Positions 5,942 through 6,738 of a stretch of 6,738 nucleotides of DNA are shown here, in pieces (the first letter of the stretch is position 1; every line of letters begins with the position of its first letter). The notes beneath the pieces were generated by a model. That model made no database searches and was not told the origin of the DNA. It saw nothing but the letters and a program-made list of their open reading frames with translations. The translations under genes and the position numbers were made by a program. Source of the DNA: a bacterium (GTDB lineage Bacteria; Calditrichota; Calditrichia; RBG-13-44-9; J042); contig WGBF01000220.1 of the NCBI GenBank assembly GCA_015494485.1, forward strand, positions 1 to 6,738, in the 5' to 3' direction.

Positions 5942-5970
5942 TTGAAATCCCACCCCTTCCGCGTTAAATT
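5942..5970 (+). promoter_or_regulatory. Candidate sigma70-type promoter of mtaB
   Basis: TTGAAA (5942-5947, 5 of 6 consensus bases), a spacer of exactly 17 bases, and TAAATT (5965-5970, 4 of 6) would start transcription near 5977, leaving a leader of roughly 33 bases before the mtaB ATG. It follows the groESL terminator, as expected for an independent unit. Confidence 0.45.
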
Positions 5971-6009
5971 TACCCGTTTAAATAATTGAGAAACTGAAAA
6001 AGAAAGAAT

Positions 6010-6738
6010 ATGACCGAACACGAGGTTCAACATAAAACACCACGCGTTGCCTTTTACACCTTTGGGTGCCGGTTGAATCAGGCGGAAACCAACATTATTC
6101 AGCAAACCTTTCAGGCATGCGGTTACCCGGTGGTGGATTACCGGCAGCAACCGGATGTGGTGGTGGTAAATACCTGTACCGTAACCGAAAATGGCGATGC
6201 CGATACGCGCAAACTGGTACGCAAGCTGGTACGCCACAATCCCGATGTACAAATTGCGCTGGTAGGCTGCCAGGCTCAGGTGCAGCGGGAAAAATTGCTG
6301 GAGCTGCCCAACGTGCGGTGGGTGGTGGGGAATGCCCGCAAAATGGATTTTGTGGACATTCTGGAAAACGCAAATACCGCCGAACCTCAGGTCATTACCC
6401 CCACAATTGAACGGCAGAGTTTTACCCTGCCGGCGGCGGGATTGACCACGTCTCACACCCGCGCTAATTTAAAAATTCAGGATGGGTGCGACTTCTTTTG
6501 TTCGTTTTGCGAAATTCCCTTTGCCCGCGGCCGCGCACGCAGTCGCCAGTTTGAAGATTTGCTGCAGGAAGCCCGTCAACTGGCCGATGCCGGGTTCAAG
6601 GAACTGGTGTTAACTGGCATTAATATTGGAACCTATCGGGACGGAAAACACACCATCGTGGAGGTTGTGGAAGCGCTGGAATCCATTGATGGGCTGGAGC
6701 GATTGCGCATTTCTTCCATTGAACCCACCACCATTCCC
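6010..6738 (+). CDS. mtaB: tRNA methylthiotransferase MtaB-like radical SAM enzyme, N-terminal part (3' truncated)
   Basis: MtaB-type enzymes insert a methylthio group into N6-threonylcarbamoyladenosine at position 37 of tRNAs reading ANN codons, using two iron-sulfur clusters and S-adenosylmethionine in the cytosol. The first 243 codons are present of an expected 430-450, and the frame is open to the right edge. The N-terminal UPF0004 domain has its three cluster cysteines: Cys20 in TFGCRLNQAET, Cys56 in NTCTVT and Cys87 in VGCQAQ. The radical SAM motif CxxxCxxC follows as Cys160, Cys164 and Cys167 in DGCDFFCSFCEIPFARGR, then ELVLTGINIGTY and RISSIEP. GCRLNQAET and the LTGINIG stretch favour MtaB over MiaB or RimO. 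Glu follows the last cluster cysteine, where Ile or Thr is more usual in my recollection. The start is fixed by an in-frame TGA at 5995-5997; the ribosome site (GAAAG, 6002-6006) is weak compared with the chaperone genes. The C-terminal TRAM domain is out of view. Confidence 0.93.
   Translation, partial: MTEHEVQHKTPRVAFYTFGCRLNQAETNIIQQTFQACGYPVVDYRQQPDVVVVNTCTVTENGDADTRKLVRKLVRHNPDVQIALVGCQAQVQREKLLELPNVRWVVGNARKMDFVDILENANTAEPQVITPTIERQSFTLPAAGLTTSHTRANLKIQDGCDFFCSFCEIPFARGRARSRQFEDLLQEARQLADAGFKELVLTGINIGTYRDGKHTIVEVVEALESIDGLERLRISSIEPTTIP

Noticed and set aside
5674..6456. 260-codon open frame on the minus strand across the groEL end and mtaB start
   Set aside because: It runs antisense to two well-identified genes and through the strong groESL terminator. 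Its translation shows no recognisable domain and it has no evident ribosome site. It is a by-product of coding on the other strand.

Overview
The window reads left to right on the + strand as a protein quality-control neighbourhood. It holds the C-terminal half of the disaggregase ClpB (cut by the left edge), a complete HtrA/Do-family periplasmic serine protease, a small secreted protein I cannot name, the GroES and GroEL chaperonin pair, and the N-terminal half of a radical-SAM tRNA methylthiotransferase of the MtaB type (cut by the right edge). Every convincing gene is on the + strand. The intergenic gaps are short (the longest about 240 bases) and hold terminators, promoter-like signals and ribosome binding sites.

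Organism: bacterial, of moderate GC by eye, with strong near-complete Shine-Dalgarno sequences (AAAGGAGG type). The two-PDZ, membrane-anchored HtrA implies a cell envelope with a periplasm. The small secreted protein has a beta-sandwich look recalling the N-terminal part of GWxTD-type proteins, which are common in the Calditrichota/FCB region of the tree. The strong Shine-Dalgarno sites argue against typical Bacteroidetes. A Calditrichota-like or neighbouring lineage is my best guess, at low confidence, because no rRNA or clade-specific marker is visible.

Layout: clpB ends at 1437 and is followed by a clean Rho-independent terminator (1446-1481). A roughly 95-base regulatory region precedes htrA (1576-3117), which is followed by a long hairpin (3135-3165). 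The small secreted gene (3245-3688) comes next. A 122-base promoter region follows it, then groES (3811-4095) and groEL (4158-5771) as one operon closed by a strong terminator (5796-5839). A sigma70-like promoter (5942-5970) then leads into mtaB (from 6010).

How it works together: ClpB dissolves cytosolic aggregates, GroESL refolds cytosolic proteins, and HtrA degrades or holds misfolded envelope proteins. Although terminators separate the units, the regions upstream of htrA and groES share a long near-identical block (TATTTTWGTGAAACC preceded by AAATT) and a second AT-rich block at almost the same distance. This is the most interesting signal in the window: it suggests that the envelope protease and the chaperonin operon answer to a common regulator. 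No HrcA/CIRCE operator is seen. GroEL also lacks the usual Gly-Gly-Met tail. I found no mobile element, CRISPR array, RNA gene or clearly new multi-gene system.
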